DNA from: Betaproteobacteria bacterium UBA5216
GTDB taxonomy: Bacteria > Pseudomonadota > Gammaproteobacteria > Burkholderiales > SG8-41
Direction of reading: 5' to 3'
Length of the DNA: 52,762 nucleotides
Assembly: GCA_002412495.1 (NCBI GenBank)
Contig: DHVE01000067.1
Span: 1-52,762, forward strand
How positions within the stretch are numbered: the first letter of the stretch is position 1; each line of letters opens with the position of its first letter. Below are positions 16,332-24,633 of the stretch, piece by piece. The position numbers were made by a program, and so were the translations under genes. The notes beneath the pieces were generated by a model. The model made no database searches. It worked only from the letters and a program-made list of their open reading frames with translations, and had not been told where the DNA came from.

Positions 16332-17326
16332 CAAGCCGCCCGCGCCGAGGGCAACTTACCCGCCGGCAACAACCCCACCCGCTCCAAATCGCCCCGCATC
16401 TCCACCCGCTCCGCCTCGGTAATCTGCCGCAACGGCGGCCGCACCGGCCCGCCCGCCAGCCCGATCATTTCGCACCACGCCTTCAAGTTGGCAATCGGAA
16501 TGATTTCATTTTTCAGCCACGGATCGCGCATCCATTTCTCGTGCACCACGCGCGCCGGCTCCATCGCATGAAAAATCTTCTCGGCCTCGGCGAATTTTCC
16601 ATTGAGGCCCAGCTCCGTGTACTGCCGCATGGCGGGCGCGTCCGGCGTTTGCACCAGAAACGGCGCGGCCGACGACATATGCACCTTCGCGCCGTAATTG
16701 CGCATCAGCTTCAGCCACAGGCTTTCGCCCGGATGGCTCATCACGATGCTGTCGCCGACAAGTTTTTGCACCTGGGCATAATGATCCAGCGGGCGCGAAC
16801 ATTTCAGGCCGCAAATGTTTTCAATTTTCGCGATGCGAGCCGTGACTTCCGGCGACAGCGCCACGCCTGAAAACGGCGTGTCGAACATCCACACGCCAAT
16901 GTCCACGCGCGCGCACACGTACTCGAACCACTCGTAAATGCGATCCTCGCCCACCGCCGGGTAATACGGATTCATCACAATCGCAAAATCCGCGCCCACG
17001 CGCTGTGCATGCAGCGTGAGATCAATGGTTTCATTCGGCGAATGATGCCCGGTGTGCGCGATCACCTTGCATTTGCCGCGCGCTTCTTCAACCACGATCT
17101 CCACCACGCGATTACGCTCTTCCTTGGTCATCGACCAGAATTCGCCCATGGTGCCGGTACAGAAAATGCCGTCGATTTTCAGCCCATCGGTGAAGTAGCG
17201 CATATTGCGCCGCAAGCCTGCTTCATCGACCTGGTAGTCGGCGGTAAACGGCGTCGTTATGGCGGCCCACACGCCTTTGAACTGCGCGCGCGAGGCAGCT
17301 TTGGATTCGGACTTTTTGTAGTTCAT
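16331..17326 (-). CDS. DapA-family aldolase/lyase
   Basis: A 331-residue member of the dihydrodipicolinate synthase/N-acetylneuraminate lyase family (PF00701), class I aldolases using a Schiff-base lysine. The lysine is present in NICGLKCSRP (K175), and the substrate loop reads CTGTMGEF where the family usually has GTTGE. The usual catalytic Tyr of the Tyr-Asn-x-Pro motif is replaced: the segment reads VWMFDTPFSG, with Phe148. True DapA is therefore unlikely; dehydratase or lyase action on a sugar-acid or hydroxy-oxo-acid is more likely (inference). It follows the cyclase gene and is coupled by TGATG to a Bug gene. GAGG precedes the ATG. Confidence 0.88.
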   Translation of the reverse strand: MNYKKSESKAASRAQFKGVWAAITTPFTADYQVDEAGLRRNMRYFTDGLKIDGIFCTGTMGEFWSMTKEERNRVVEIVVEEARGKCKVIAHTGHHSPNETIDLTLHAQRVGADFAIVMNPYYPAVGEDRIYEWFEYVCARVDIGVWMFDTPFSGVALSPEVTARIAKIENICGLKCSRPLDHYAQVQKLVGDSIVMSHPGESLWLKLMRNYGAKVHMSSAAPFLVQTPDAPAMRQYTELGLNGKFAEAEKIFHAMEPARVVHEKWMRDPWLKNEIIPIANLKAWCEMIGLAGGPVRPPLRQITEAERVEMRGDLERVGLLPAGKLPSARAA

Positions 17327-17350
17327 AAGAACCTCACGTCAAAAACGTTC

Positions 17351-17383
17351 TTGCCACGGATTTCACGGATGAACGCGGATTAA
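17351..17383. repeat. Single copy of a dispersed CACGGATTTCACGGAT repeat
   Basis: The segment CCACGGATTTCACGGATGAA and the following CGCGGATTAA match the arms of the nested inverted repeat at 20751-21012. Here it is a lone copy between the DapA-like and cyclase genes. Confidence 0.5.
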
Positions 17384-17394
17384 ACCGCAAAACC

Positions 17395-17466
17395 GTAGGG
17401 CGGGAGGAGTGCAGCGTATCCCGCCTTTTGTGATGACCACCCAAGGCGGGATAACTCCCGCCCTAC
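17395..17466. repeat. Imperfect palindrome GTAGGGCGGGA...TCCCGCCCTAC
   Basis: GTAGGGCGGGAGGAGTGCAG begins a left arm that pairs with CTCCCGCCCTAC at the right end, and a second internal pair (ATCCCGCCTT and AAGGCGGGAT) nests inside. The unit is 72 bases long and lies between the DapA-like gene and the cyclase gene. It resembles dispersed intergenic palindromes common in proteobacteria. Confidence 0.65.
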
Positions 17467-17474
17467 TTTACTGG

Positions 17475-18500
17475 TTATTTAATCGCCAGCGGATTCACCG
17501 GCGACCCCACCGCACCGGTGATCGGCAGTGCGGGCGCCACGAATAAAAACTCGTACCGTTTATCCGCCGCGCAGTCTTTGGCCAGCTCGGTCAAATTAAA
17601 AATCTCGCCCACGGTCAGCCCCATGATCGGGATGGTGATCCAGTGCCACGGTTGCGTGGTGTCTTCGGTTTGATTCGGCCGCACTTCCGCGCCCCAGGTG
17701 TCGGTGGCGACACCCGCAATTTCGCGTTTGTGTATCCAGCTCACGGTTTCAAACGCGAAGCCCGGCGCGTCGCCGCCGGAGTAACCATCCCAGCTCTTGC
17801 TGTCGAGGCAGCGCTGCACATGACCGGTATGCACCAGCAGATAATCGCCGCGCCCCACCTTCACGCCCTGCTTTTTCTCGGTGTAGTCGAGCATTTCATT
17901 GGTGATGGCAAAACCATCCGGCAAATGCTTTTTGCCCATGGCGCGCGCTACGTCGAGCAGTACGCCGCGGCCCACCATTTTCTCGGCGGTTTTTTCAATG
18001 CCGGCCTTCGCCGCGCCGGAACTCGACACATTGCGGCAGTCGTAACCGTTCCACATATAATTTTCGTACATGATGTGGCCGAGGCCGTCCCACTGCGTGC
18101 CGCATTGCAGGGGCATGATGATGATGTCGTCGGTGCCGCGTATCTTGCGGTGATCAAGTATGCCCGCGTACGCATCGGTACCGGTGCGCGTCATCAGGTG
18201 AATCGGGTTGAATCGCCCGAGCGCGGGATATTTGCTCTTGGCGCCCTGTGGTCCGGTCTGATCGTATTTCAGCGCGAGCGACATGACCTTGCCTTTTTGC
18301 ACCAGTTTCGCGGCGGCGACGATGTGATCGGCGGTGGTGAAATTCAGCGTGCCGATTTCGTCGTCCTTGCCCCAGCGGCCCCAGTTTTTATATTTCGCGG
18401 CCGCTGCTTTGACGTCCTTGCGCGTGAGCTTGCGATTTTTTTTCTCGCGCGTGTCGATGGTCTTGGGGGCTTTCAATAGTGTAGCGGCCTTGGTCGCCAT
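17475..18500 (-). CDS. Cyclase-family (PF04199) metal hydrolase
   Basis: A 341-residue protein of the cyclase family, related to bacterial kynurenine formamidase KynB and isatin hydrolase, which hydrolyse amide or lactam bonds with a Mn or Zn centre. The metal-site region reads LQCGTQWDGLGH (about 131-142), where KynB-like members have His-x-Gly-Thr-His-x-Asp; this Gln-rich form occurs in the longer branch. RGDYLLVHTGH and the ITGAVGSPVNPLAIK tail are typical. I chose ATG 18500, preceded by GAGGAAC, over an in-frame codon at 18536. It is cytoplasmic and is probably the first gene of the run reading into the DapA-like, Bug and SDR genes, although 148 bases with two repeats intervene. Confidence 0.88.
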   Translation of the reverse strand: MATKAATLLKAPKTIDTREKKNRKLTRKDVKAAAAKYKNWGRWGKDDEIGTLNFTTADHIVAAAKLVQKGKVMSLALKYDQTGPQGAKSKYPALGRFNPIHLMTRTGTDAYAGILDHRKIRGTDDIIIMPLQCGTQWDGLGHIMYENYMWNGYDCRNVSSSGAAKAGIEKTAEKMVGRGVLLDVARAMGKKHLPDGFAITNEMLDYTEKKQGVKVGRGDYLLVHTGHVQRCLDSKSWDGYSGGDAPGFAFETVSWIHKREIAGVATDTWGAEVRPNQTEDTTQPWHWITIPIMGLTVGEIFNLTELAKDCAADKRYEFLFVAPALPITGAVGSPVNPLAIK

Positions 18501-18624
18501 GGTGTGTTCCTCTGCGGTTAAAAGTGGGATCGGCAAAGTAAGTCTAGCGGCGCGTGCCTACAGGGTCAACGCGGCACGCTATACTGTTCCTGTTTGGCAC
18601 GGACACACACAGGCTACGCACATT

Positions 18625-19602
18625 ATGAGAAACCACTGCTTCGCCGCCACACTCATGGCCGCATTGCTCGCGCCCGCGGGCGCCCACGCGCAGGACGCGG
18701 GCTACCCCGCCAAAACCATACGCATCATCGTGCCGTTTCCACCCGGCGGCGGCAACGACATCATGGGCCGTACCATCGCGGCGAAAATGACCGAGCGCTT
18801 CGGTTCCCAAACCGGCCGGCAGACCGTGGTTGAAAACCGGCCGGGGGCCGATGGCATTATCGGCGCCGACGTGGTTGCCAAATCACCCGCCGACGGCTAC
18901 ACACTGTTGATCGTGTCGGTGAGCTACGCCATGAACGCCGCCCTGCACAAGCTACCGTTCGATCCGGTGAAATCGTTCACGCCCGTGTCGCAAATCGGCC
19001 TGGGGCCCAGCGTGCTGGCGGTGACGCCTTCGCTGCCGGTGAACTCGGTAAAGCAGCTTATCGATCTCGCGAAAGCGCGGCCCGGACAGTTGCACTATGC
19101 ATCCTCGGGTATCGGTGGCGTGAATCATTTCTCGGCGGAACTCTTCAAGCTCGCCACCAAAACCGACATCGTGCATGTACCCTATAAAGGTGGTGGAATG
19201 TCGATGGTGGATGTGATGGCGGGACAAGTCGAAGTGCTGTTCAATGCGCTGGTTTCGTCACTGGTGCATATCCGCTCCGGCAAGCTAAAACCACTCGGCG
19301 TTGGCGGCCTAAAGCGCTCGCCGGTGCTGCCCGGCATACCGGCCATCGCCGAAACGGTGCCGGGTTATGAAGCCGCGGTGTGGTGGGGCATGCTCGCGCC
19401 CGCGGGCACGCCGCCCGCCATTATTGGCAAACTCAACAGCGAACTTGCCGCGATTCTGCGCGATCCGCAAATGGTGAAGCGTCTGGAAGCCGAAGCCGCG
19501 GAAGTCATCATCAGCAGCCCGGATGCGTTTGGTAAATTTGTTGCCGATGAAGTGACGAAGTGGATCAAGGTCGCCGGCGCGGCGGGGATCAAGGGTCAAT
19601 AG
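18625..19602 (+). CDS. Bug/TctC-family receptor, divergent from cyclase
   Basis: A 325-residue receptor beginning at ATG 18625 with the signal peptide MRNHCFAATLMAALLAPAGA. The frame is open much further upstream, but that part is antisense to the cyclase gene. Motifs are VPFPPGGGNDIMGRTI, an insertion in the next loop (ERFGSQTGRQTVVENRPG, a few residues longer than in the siblings) and PADGYTLLIVSVSYA. No clear ribosome site precedes the ATG. It converges on the Gfo/Idh gene with a 26-base gap containing an AT-rich AATAAAAACAAAC motif on the minus strand. Confidence 0.92.
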   Translation: MRNHCFAATLMAALLAPAGAHAQDAGYPAKTIRIIVPFPPGGGNDIMGRTIAAKMTERFGSQTGRQTVVENRPGADGIIGADVVAKSPADGYTLLIVSVSYAMNAALHKLPFDPVKSFTPVSQIGLGPSVLAVTPSLPVNSVKQLIDLAKARPGQLHYASSGIGGVNHFSAELFKLATKTDIVHVPYKGGGMSMVDVMAGQVEVLFNALVSSLVHIRSGKLKPLGVGGLKRSPVLPGIPAIAETVPGYEAAVWWGMLAPAGTPPAIIGKLNSELAAILRDPQMVKRLEAEAAEVIISSPDAFGKFVADEVTKWIKVAGAAGIKGQ

Positions 19603-19628
19603 ATTGTAACGTTTGTTTTTATTGACTT

Positions 19629-20723
19629 TTATCCCGCCAGCGGCAAGCGCACCGGCTGCCCGCTTTCCACCGACAGCTCTATGGCCAGCGTGGCTTCCAG
19701 CGTGGCGCGCGCTTCGCGCACCGTGGCATGCACGCACGGCTTGCCGGTGGCCAGATGATCGAGCCACGCGCGGGTCTCGTTGGCGATTGGGCCCCACATT
19801 TCGCCGAGCGCCCAATCACCCGGTGTGCCGCTTTGCAGGAACACCATGTTCACCGTGTGATCGGGCAGATACACATGCGGGATGCCCTTGTTGGTATACA
19901 TGATCTGATCGGTGTGATCGTCATCAAGAATCATCACGCCTTCCGTGCCCAGCACCTCCACGCGGGCGGCATGACCGAGCGCGGGATATTTCTCCGGCAG
20001 CGCGTAGCTGATGCCGAGATTCACCGTGGTACCGTTGTCGTACGTGAGCACCGAGTAACACACGTCATCAACATCGTGCCCGGCGGCCTTCAAAACGCCC
20101 TTGGTGCCGCGCGAATACACTTCAACGAGTTTCGGGCCGTCGAGAAACCAGTTCATCAAATCGACGTAATACGTCAGCGCGTCCACCACCGGCGTCGCAT
20201 GCGGATCACGCTTTAACATCGCCAGCGCCTGCGAACTGGAGTTGAATACGCGCGCCGCGGCGCCGGTGATTTTGCCAACGCGCCCCTGAATGATCTGCTC
20301 TTTGGCAATCAGGTAGCGATCCTTGTAGCGGCGCGTATACGCCACGCGTACATTGCCCGGCTTGCCATTAACCCCACGCTCGGCGGCGGCAATGATGCTG
20401 TCAGCCTCGGTAGCGAGCAGCGCAATCGGCTTTTCCACCAGCACGGGCTTGCCGGCCGCGATGGCCGTGAGCACGGCTTCGGTGTGCTCGCCTTCGGCGG
20501 TGGAGACCACCACCGCCGTTACATCGGGATGATTGATGATTTCGAGGTTATTGCCCGAATGCACTTTCGCACCAACCTTGTCGGCCAGCGCCTTAGCGTT
20601 CGCCGGATCACGATCCGCCGTGGCAATGAATCGTACCGCTGGATGCTCCGACGCCAGCCGCGCGCGCAGCGTGCCGATACGGCCGGAGCCGATGATGGCC
20701 AAACCAATTTGATTGCGTTGCAT
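19629..20723 (-). CDS. Gfo/Idh/MocA-family oxidoreductase
   Basis: A 364-residue NAD(P)-dependent dehydrogenase of the Gfo/Idh/MocA family. The Rossmann motif IIGSGRIG is at about residues 9-16. The Glu-Lys-Pro motif of the family is in PVLVEKPIALLA near residue 97, and the Lys is the usual catalytic residue. The C-terminal alpha/beta domain follows. Family members oxidise or epimerise polyols, sugars and related hydroxy-acids; inositol 2-dehydrogenase-like annotation would be typical, but the substrate cannot be assigned. A CGGAGACAAG ribosome site precedes the ATG. It lies downstream of a Bug gene, with the 20751-21012 repeat in between. Confidence 0.9.
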   Translation of the reverse strand: MQRNQIGLAIIGSGRIGTLRARLASEHPAVRFIATADRDPANAKALADKVGAKVHSGNNLEIINHPDVTAVVVSTAEGEHTEAVLTAIAAGKPVLVEKPIALLATEADSIIAAAERGVNGKPGNVRVAYTRRYKDRYLIAKEQIIQGRVGKITGAAARVFNSSSQALAMLKRDPHATPVVDALTYYVDLMNWFLDGPKLVEVYSRGTKGVLKAAGHDVDDVCYSVLTYDNGTTVNLGISYALPEKYPALGHAARVEVLGTEGVMILDDDHTDQIMYTNKGIPHVYLPDHTVNMVFLQSGTPGDWALGEMWGPIANETRAWLDHLATGKPCVHATVREARATLEATLAIELSVESGQPVRLPLAG

Positions 20724-20750
20724 AACTTGTCTCCGTTTACTGCGAACTTC

Positions 20751-21012
20751 AAAAACTTTTTGACGCGGATTTCGCAGACTTACGCGGATTAACCCCCACT
20801 GTCATACCCGCGCAGGCGGGTATCCATATGCCGTTTCAAGTGGCACTTCACGCCCCCCCATCCTACCTTCACCTAGGGGAAGGGGGGGCCCGCCTGTGAG
20901 GCTGCCCCAATTTCAGTACCACCGTCAGATGGAGAATTCCGGCTCTGCGCGGGAACGACAATGGGTGGATTTTTAATCCGCGTAAATCTGCGAAATCTGT
21001 GTCAAAGCTTTT
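20751..21012. repeat. Nested inverted repeat around a REP pair
   Basis: The outer arms (20751-20792 and 20973-21012) are inverted copies of an AAAACTTTTTGACGCGGATT-type sequence continuing to TTACGCGGATTAA. Between them lie inverted REP units (about 20800-20830 and 20945-20960) and a C/G-run stretch near 20848-20893. It fills almost the whole gap between the Bug gene at 21028 and the Gfo/Idh gene at 20723, so any message crossing it would carry a large stem. Confidence 0.7.
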
Positions 21013-21027
21013 GACCTTGCCCCAAAT

Positions 21028-21990
21028 TCAATCCACTTTGATATTCGCCGCCGCCACCACCTTGCGCCACTTGGCAACTTCTTCGCGTATCTGCCGGCTG
21101 AATTCTTCCGGCTTGTTGCCGGCGGCGTCCAAACCCGCCGCGGCAAAACGCTGCACCAGCGCCGGCGATTTCAGCGCGCGATTGATTTCGGCATTCAGTT
21201 TGTTCACGATGGCGGACGGCGCGCGCCCCGGCAACAGCATGCCGTACCACACGTCGAACACATAACCCGGCACACCGCTTTCCATCACCGTCGGCAGATC
21301 GGGCGCAGCGGGAGATCGTTTCGCACCGCTCACAGCCAGCAACTTCAAACGCCCCGATTTCATATGCGGCACCACCGACGACATGCCGATCAGCTGCAAG
21401 TGAATTTCGCCGCCTATCGCCGCCGATAGCGCGGGCCCGGTCCCCTTGTACGGCACATGCACCAAATCAATGCCCGTGATATTACGCAGCAATTCGGTTC
21501 CCAGATGCGAAGCGCCGCCCGCGCCGCCCGAGCCATAACGTATCGAGCCGGGTTTGGCCTTGGCCGCCGCGATCAGTTCTTTCATGTTATTCACGCCCAG
21601 CGAAGGATGCGCGGTATATACAAACGGCTGCGTCGCCACCATGGAAATCGGCGCCAGGTCTTTCTCGGTGTCATACGGCAGCTTCGAATACAACGCGGGC
21701 GCATACGCAAAGCCCAGGCTGCACAGCCCTATCGTGTAACCATCGGGGTCGGCTTTCGCCACCAGCGAGGTGCCGACAATGCCGCCGCTGCCGCCGCGAT
21801 TGTCGATCACCACGGCCTGCCCCATGCTCTCGGTGAGATCGATGCCGATCAGGCGCGCGATGATGTCGGTGCCGCCGCCGGGCGCGAAAGGCACGATCAG
21901 GCGGATGGGTTTGGTGGGGTAGGTTTGCGCATGGGCGATGCTCACGCACAACAACATAGCGATAAAACCCGTTTTAAAAATGCGATCCAA
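21028..21990 (-). CDS. Bug/TctC-family receptor with TTG start
   Basis: A 320-residue receptor whose start codon is TTG at 21990, supported by GAGGAG five bases upstream and by the signal peptide MDRIFKTGFIAMLLCVSIAHA. Motifs are VPFAPGGGTDIIARLI, VIDNRGGSGGIVGTS and DPDGYTIGLCSLGFA. The promoter region (21991-22105) is shared with the divergent enolase-superfamily gene, which suggests that this receptor and that enzyme respond to the same compound (inference). Confidence 0.94.
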   Translation of the reverse strand: MDRIFKTGFIAMLLCVSIAHAQTYPTKPIRLIVPFAPGGGTDIIARLIGIDLTESMGQAVVIDNRGGSGGIVGTSLVAKADPDGYTIGLCSLGFAYAPALYSKLPYDTEKDLAPISMVATQPFVYTAHPSLGVNNMKELIAAAKAKPGSIRYGSGGAGGASHLGTELLRNITGIDLVHVPYKGTGPALSAAIGGEIHLQLIGMSSVVPHMKSGRLKLLAVSGAKRSPAAPDLPTVMESGVPGYVFDVWYGMLLPGRAPSAIVNKLNAEINRALKSPALVQRFAAAGLDAAGNKPEEFSRQIREEVAKWRKVVAAANIKVD

Positions 21991-22105
21991 TTGAACTCCT
22001 CGACAGGCGCGAACAAACGCTGAAACAAAAAGTGATTATAGACGAAAGCCCCTTCGATTCCGCTCGTGATAAAGTTCCGCATTCCACTACAAAAGACAAT
22101 CCGCC

Positions 22106-23248
22106 ATGAAAATCGTCCGCGTCAAAGCCCACGCCATGTCCATGAAACTCGACAAAGTCTACTGGACTTCACGCGGCGCCTGGGGCACGTACAACACCAT
22201 CGTGGTCGAAGTCGAAACCGACGACGGACTGATTGGCATCGGCACCATCAACAAAACGCCGCTGCGGGAAATCGCCGATATCGTTGACGCGCTGGGACCG
22301 GTGATCAAGGGCATGGACGCGCTCGCGCACGAGGCCGTGTGGTGGAAAATTTTCAACCTGACCGTGCCGCACCTGGAAGCCGGAAAATCCGACGCGACGC
22401 GCCCGGTGTACGAGCAAAACAAACGCGTGAACCTGATGGCGGCGCTCGCGGGCATCGATCTCGCGCTGTGGGACATCAAGGGCAAGGCGATGAAGCTGCC
22501 CATGTGGCGGCTGTTGGGCGGCGACAAACGCGAAGTACCCGCCTACGCCAGCGGCGGGGATTACGAGGAAGGCTACTCACCGCTGGCGGTGATCGACGAA
22601 ATGGCGAACTACGCGGCGCAAGGCTACACCGCCGTCAAAATGAAATGCGGGGGCGCGTCCATCGAGGGCGATATCGCACGCATCAGCGGCGTGCGCAAGG
22701 CGATTGGCGACAAGGCGAAACTGATGATCGACGCCAACGGCGCCTACACGCTGGCCGATGCCGAACGCGCGATCAAAGCATTCGAGCCGTACGATATTTT
22801 CTGGTTCGAGGAGCCGTTGCAGTGGCACGACGCCACGCGCGGACTGGGGCGCCTGGCGGCCTGCACGCGCGTGCCGCTCGCCAGTGGCGAAAGCGAAATC
22901 CACTCCAACGTTGTGCGCGACCAGATTGATCTGGGCGGCATCCGCTACGTGCAGTGGGATTGCACGCGCGCGGGCGGCTTGACTGAAGGCTTGCGCATCG
23001 CGGCTTACGCCTTGGCGCACGGCGTGCAAATTGCGTATCACCACGATCCGCAAATCCACGGTCACTTGATGGCGGCGCAGCCGCATGGCTTTTGCGTCGA
23101 GAGTTTTCCGAGCGTGCCGCGCGATCCGTTCTGGCATCAGGTGCTGACACAGAAGCCCAAGCTCGAAGCGGGCCTACTCACGCTCGGCGATGAACCGGGC
23201 TTCGGCGTTGAGATCGACTGGAAAATGATGGCACGCTGGAAAGTCTGA
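22106..23248 (+). CDS. Mandelate racemase/muconate lactonising-type enzyme
   Basis: A 380-residue enolase-superfamily enzyme. The capping domain begins MKIVRVKAHAMSMKLDKVYW. In the barrel the catalytic Lys-x-Lys is at K168-x-K170 (AVKMK), metal ligands are in LMIDANGAY (D199), in the WFEEPL motif and in LASGESEI, and a His-rich AYHHDPQIHGH segment lies at the position of the general-base His. This residue set fits the MR subgroup, which abstracts the alpha proton of a carboxylate: acid-sugar dehydratases and racemases. It is cytoplasmic, divergent from a Bug gene, and ends before a strong terminator at 23321. Confidence 0.9.
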   Translation: MKIVRVKAHAMSMKLDKVYWTSRGAWGTYNTIVVEVETDDGLIGIGTINKTPLREIADIVDALGPVIKGMDALAHEAVWWKIFNLTVPHLEAGKSDATRPVYEQNKRVNLMAALAGIDLALWDIKGKAMKLPMWRLLGGDKREVPAYASGGDYEEGYSPLAVIDEMANYAAQGYTAVKMKCGGASIEGDIARISGVRKAIGDKAKLMIDANGAYTLADAERAIKAFEPYDIFWFEEPLQWHDATRGLGRLAACTRVPLASGESEIHSNVVRDQIDLGGIRYVQWDCTRAGGLTEGLRIAAYALAHGVQIAYHHDPQIHGHLMAAQPHGFCVESFPSVPRDPFWHQVLTQKPKLEAGLLTLGDEPGFGVEIDWKMMARWKV

Positions 23249-23320
23249 CGCGCGCCTGTTCGCCTCTTATCGCGTCTTCTCACGCACCGACACCCCACCC
23301 CCGATAGCTGCTGATTCGAC

Positions 23321-23363
23321 AGCGCCCTCGCGATTTTGTTGCACGCGCGGGCGCTTTTTTATT
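23321..23363 (+). terminator. Rho-independent terminator after the enolase-superfamily gene
   Basis: AGCGCCC pairs with GGGCGCT and CGCG with CGCG, with one mismatch, around an AT-rich loop, followed directly by a TTTTTT run (23355-23360). It lies 72 bases after the stop. Confidence 0.8.
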
Positions 23364-23482
23364 TTGAGCGCAAGACCATCGTTCGGGTCAACTCGCGCGG
23401 TGACCCCTCGTTATTGGACTACGGTCTCCGGAGGCCCATGTTTGTAAACCCATTACACCATTACATTATGCGAGGAGTCACC

Positions 23483-23779
23483 ATGAACAAATTGCTTGTA
23501 GCAGTTGTAGCATCGGCGTTTGCGTTCGGCTCCGCCTCCGGTTTTGCGGCGGATGCGACAAAGAAAAAAGAGGAACTGACGGCGGAACAAAAAACCGAAA
23601 TCCGCGATCGTGTCGAACGACTGAAAGCCGATCGCGCGAAAGCGGAACAAACCCAAACCACGCCCGCGACGCCGGCGAAAGCCGAACTGAAGCGCACATC
23701 GAAGGCAAAGACGCCCGCCAAGGCGACCGCCACCGGGACCACCGGCGCGAAGGTAAAGAAAGCGCCGGCTAAAGCCTGA
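23483..23779 (+). CDS. Small secreted Lys/Ala/Thr-rich protein
   Basis: A 98-residue protein starting at ATG 23483 with GAGGAG upstream. A clear signal peptide (MNKLLVAVVASAFAFGSASG, cleavage after Ala-Ala near residue 24) is followed by a short charged helix (KKKEELTAEQKTEIRDRVER) and a low-complexity tail rich in Lys, Ala, Thr and Pro, ending KKAPAKA. The tail resembles histone-H1-like or PHA-granule-like low-complexity regions, but the signal peptide places it in the periplasm or outside. No enzymatic motif is visible. It is its own transcription unit, with terminators on both sides (23321 and 23797). Its function is unknown; a basic periplasmic or surface polymer-binding protein is possible. 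Confidence 0.75.
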   Translation: MNKLLVAVVASAFAFGSASGFAADATKKKEELTAEQKTEIRDRVERLKADRAKAEQTQTTPATPAKAELKRTSKAKTPAKATATGTTGAKVKKAPAKA

Positions 23780-23796
23780 TCAGGCGCCAGCAACCC

Positions 23797-23827
23797 AAAG
23801 AAGGGCCGGGGAAACCTGGCCTTTCTT
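23797..23827. terminator. Terminator hairpin between convergent genes
   Basis: AAGAAGGGCCGGG and CCTGGCCTTTCTT pair through about 13 bp with two G-T pairs around a GAAA loop. It stands between the small secreted protein gene and the cytochrome c gene, and its AT-rich ends could let it work in both directions. Confidence 0.7.
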
Positions 23828-23860
23828 GTTTGAAAATATCAATAAAAACAACTGCTTGCA

Positions 23861-24457
23861 TTACCTCAAGCGCGACAAAAAATAAGCCAGATCACCAATC
23901 TGCTCGTCGCTCACTGAGTGCAGCACGTCGGACATCGCGGCATCGTAACCGCGGCGCGTGTTGGCTTTGTATTCGCGCAGTGTTTTTGCGAGATAGTCTT
24001 CGCGCTGGCTGGCGATGCGCGGCACGTTTTCACCGCCCGCGTAGTTTGCGCCGTGGCACACATTGCAGCGGTTTTGCTCGGCGAGCGTGCGGGTGGCGGC
24101 CATGCGTTCCGCGTTGACGTCCTCCGGGGCATGTTTCGGAACAGGTGCGGGCAGTTTTGAAATCGCCTCCGCCAGCGCCTTGAGATCATTATTGCTGATG
24201 CCCTGCGTCATCTGATTCATCAACGGCACCTGGCGGATTTTGTCGCGGAACATGAATATCTGAATGCTCAGAAAAAACGCCGGCTGCGCCCCGAGCGAGG
24301 GTGTGAGCGGCGTGTTCGACTGGCCGTTTTCGCCGTGGCAGGCGAGGCAGGTAGCAAGGCGTTCTTGTACGGTTTGGCTGTTAGCAGCGCTGGCGAACAC
24401 GAGTAACGCGGCGGCCAGAACGCAAGTGCGTGAAAGAATATTTCTTGGTTGAGTCAT
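23861..24457 (-). CDS. Diheme cytochrome c, c4-like
   Basis: A 198-residue secreted cytochrome with two heme-attachment motifs, CLACH (37-41) and CNVCH (131-135), in two tandem domains, the size and layout of cytochrome c4. Candidate sixth-ligand methionines lie in MNQMTQGIS and AAMSDVLH. The signal peptide is MTQPRNILSRTCVLAAALLV. I chose ATG 24457 because the in-frame extension to 24547 would be translated REP DNA (MDSRFRGND). It is the last gene of the Rieske/PQQ operon, with the REP pair at 24520-24601 separating it from the sugar-type dehydrogenase. Probable role: electron acceptor for the PQQ enzymes, passing electrons to an oxidase (inference). Confidence 0.9.
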   Translation of the reverse strand: MTQPRNILSRTCVLAAALLVFASAANSQTVQERLATCLACHGENGQSNTPLTPSLGAQPAFFLSIQIFMFRDKIRQVPLMNQMTQGISNNDLKALAEAISKLPAPVPKHAPEDVNAERMAATRTLAEQNRCNVCHGANYAGGENVPRIASQREDYLAKTLREYKANTRRGYDAAMSDVLHSVSDEQIGDLAYFLSRLR

Positions 24458-24519
24458 CAGGGACTTTGAGGTTTCGATAAAAATCGAACAGCATCGGAAT
24501 AACACACAAAACCAACCCC

Positions 24520-24601
24520 CGTCATTCCCGCGAAAGCGGGAATCCATAACACAGTGCCACTAGCGACGGCTTATGGACTCCCGCTTTCGCGGGAATGACG
24601 G
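24520..24601. repeat. Paired REP/BIME-like palindrome, copy 3
   Basis: The cleanest copy in the window: CGTCATTCCCGCGAAAGCGG and its inverse CCGCTTTCGCGGGAATGACG flank a spacer with the ATAACACAGTGCCACT word shared with the 16231-16312 copy. It lies between two genes of the PQQ operon and could act as an RNA-stabilising or processing element. Confidence 0.85.
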
Positions 24602-24633
24602 GGTGGTTTGAAACGTTCAGCTTGCTAACTGAA

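Noticed and set aside
17395..17466. Riboswitch or CRISPR-like repeat near the cyclase gene
   Set aside because: It is a single two-level palindrome without spacer periodicity or riboswitch-type conserved loops, so a dispersed intergenic palindrome is the simpler reading.
24458..24547. Longer N-terminus for the diheme cytochrome
   Set aside because: The extension is translated REP DNA (MDSRFRGND) and would place charged residues before a perfectly good signal peptide. Unlike the Bug at 15258, a normal ATG follows the REP.
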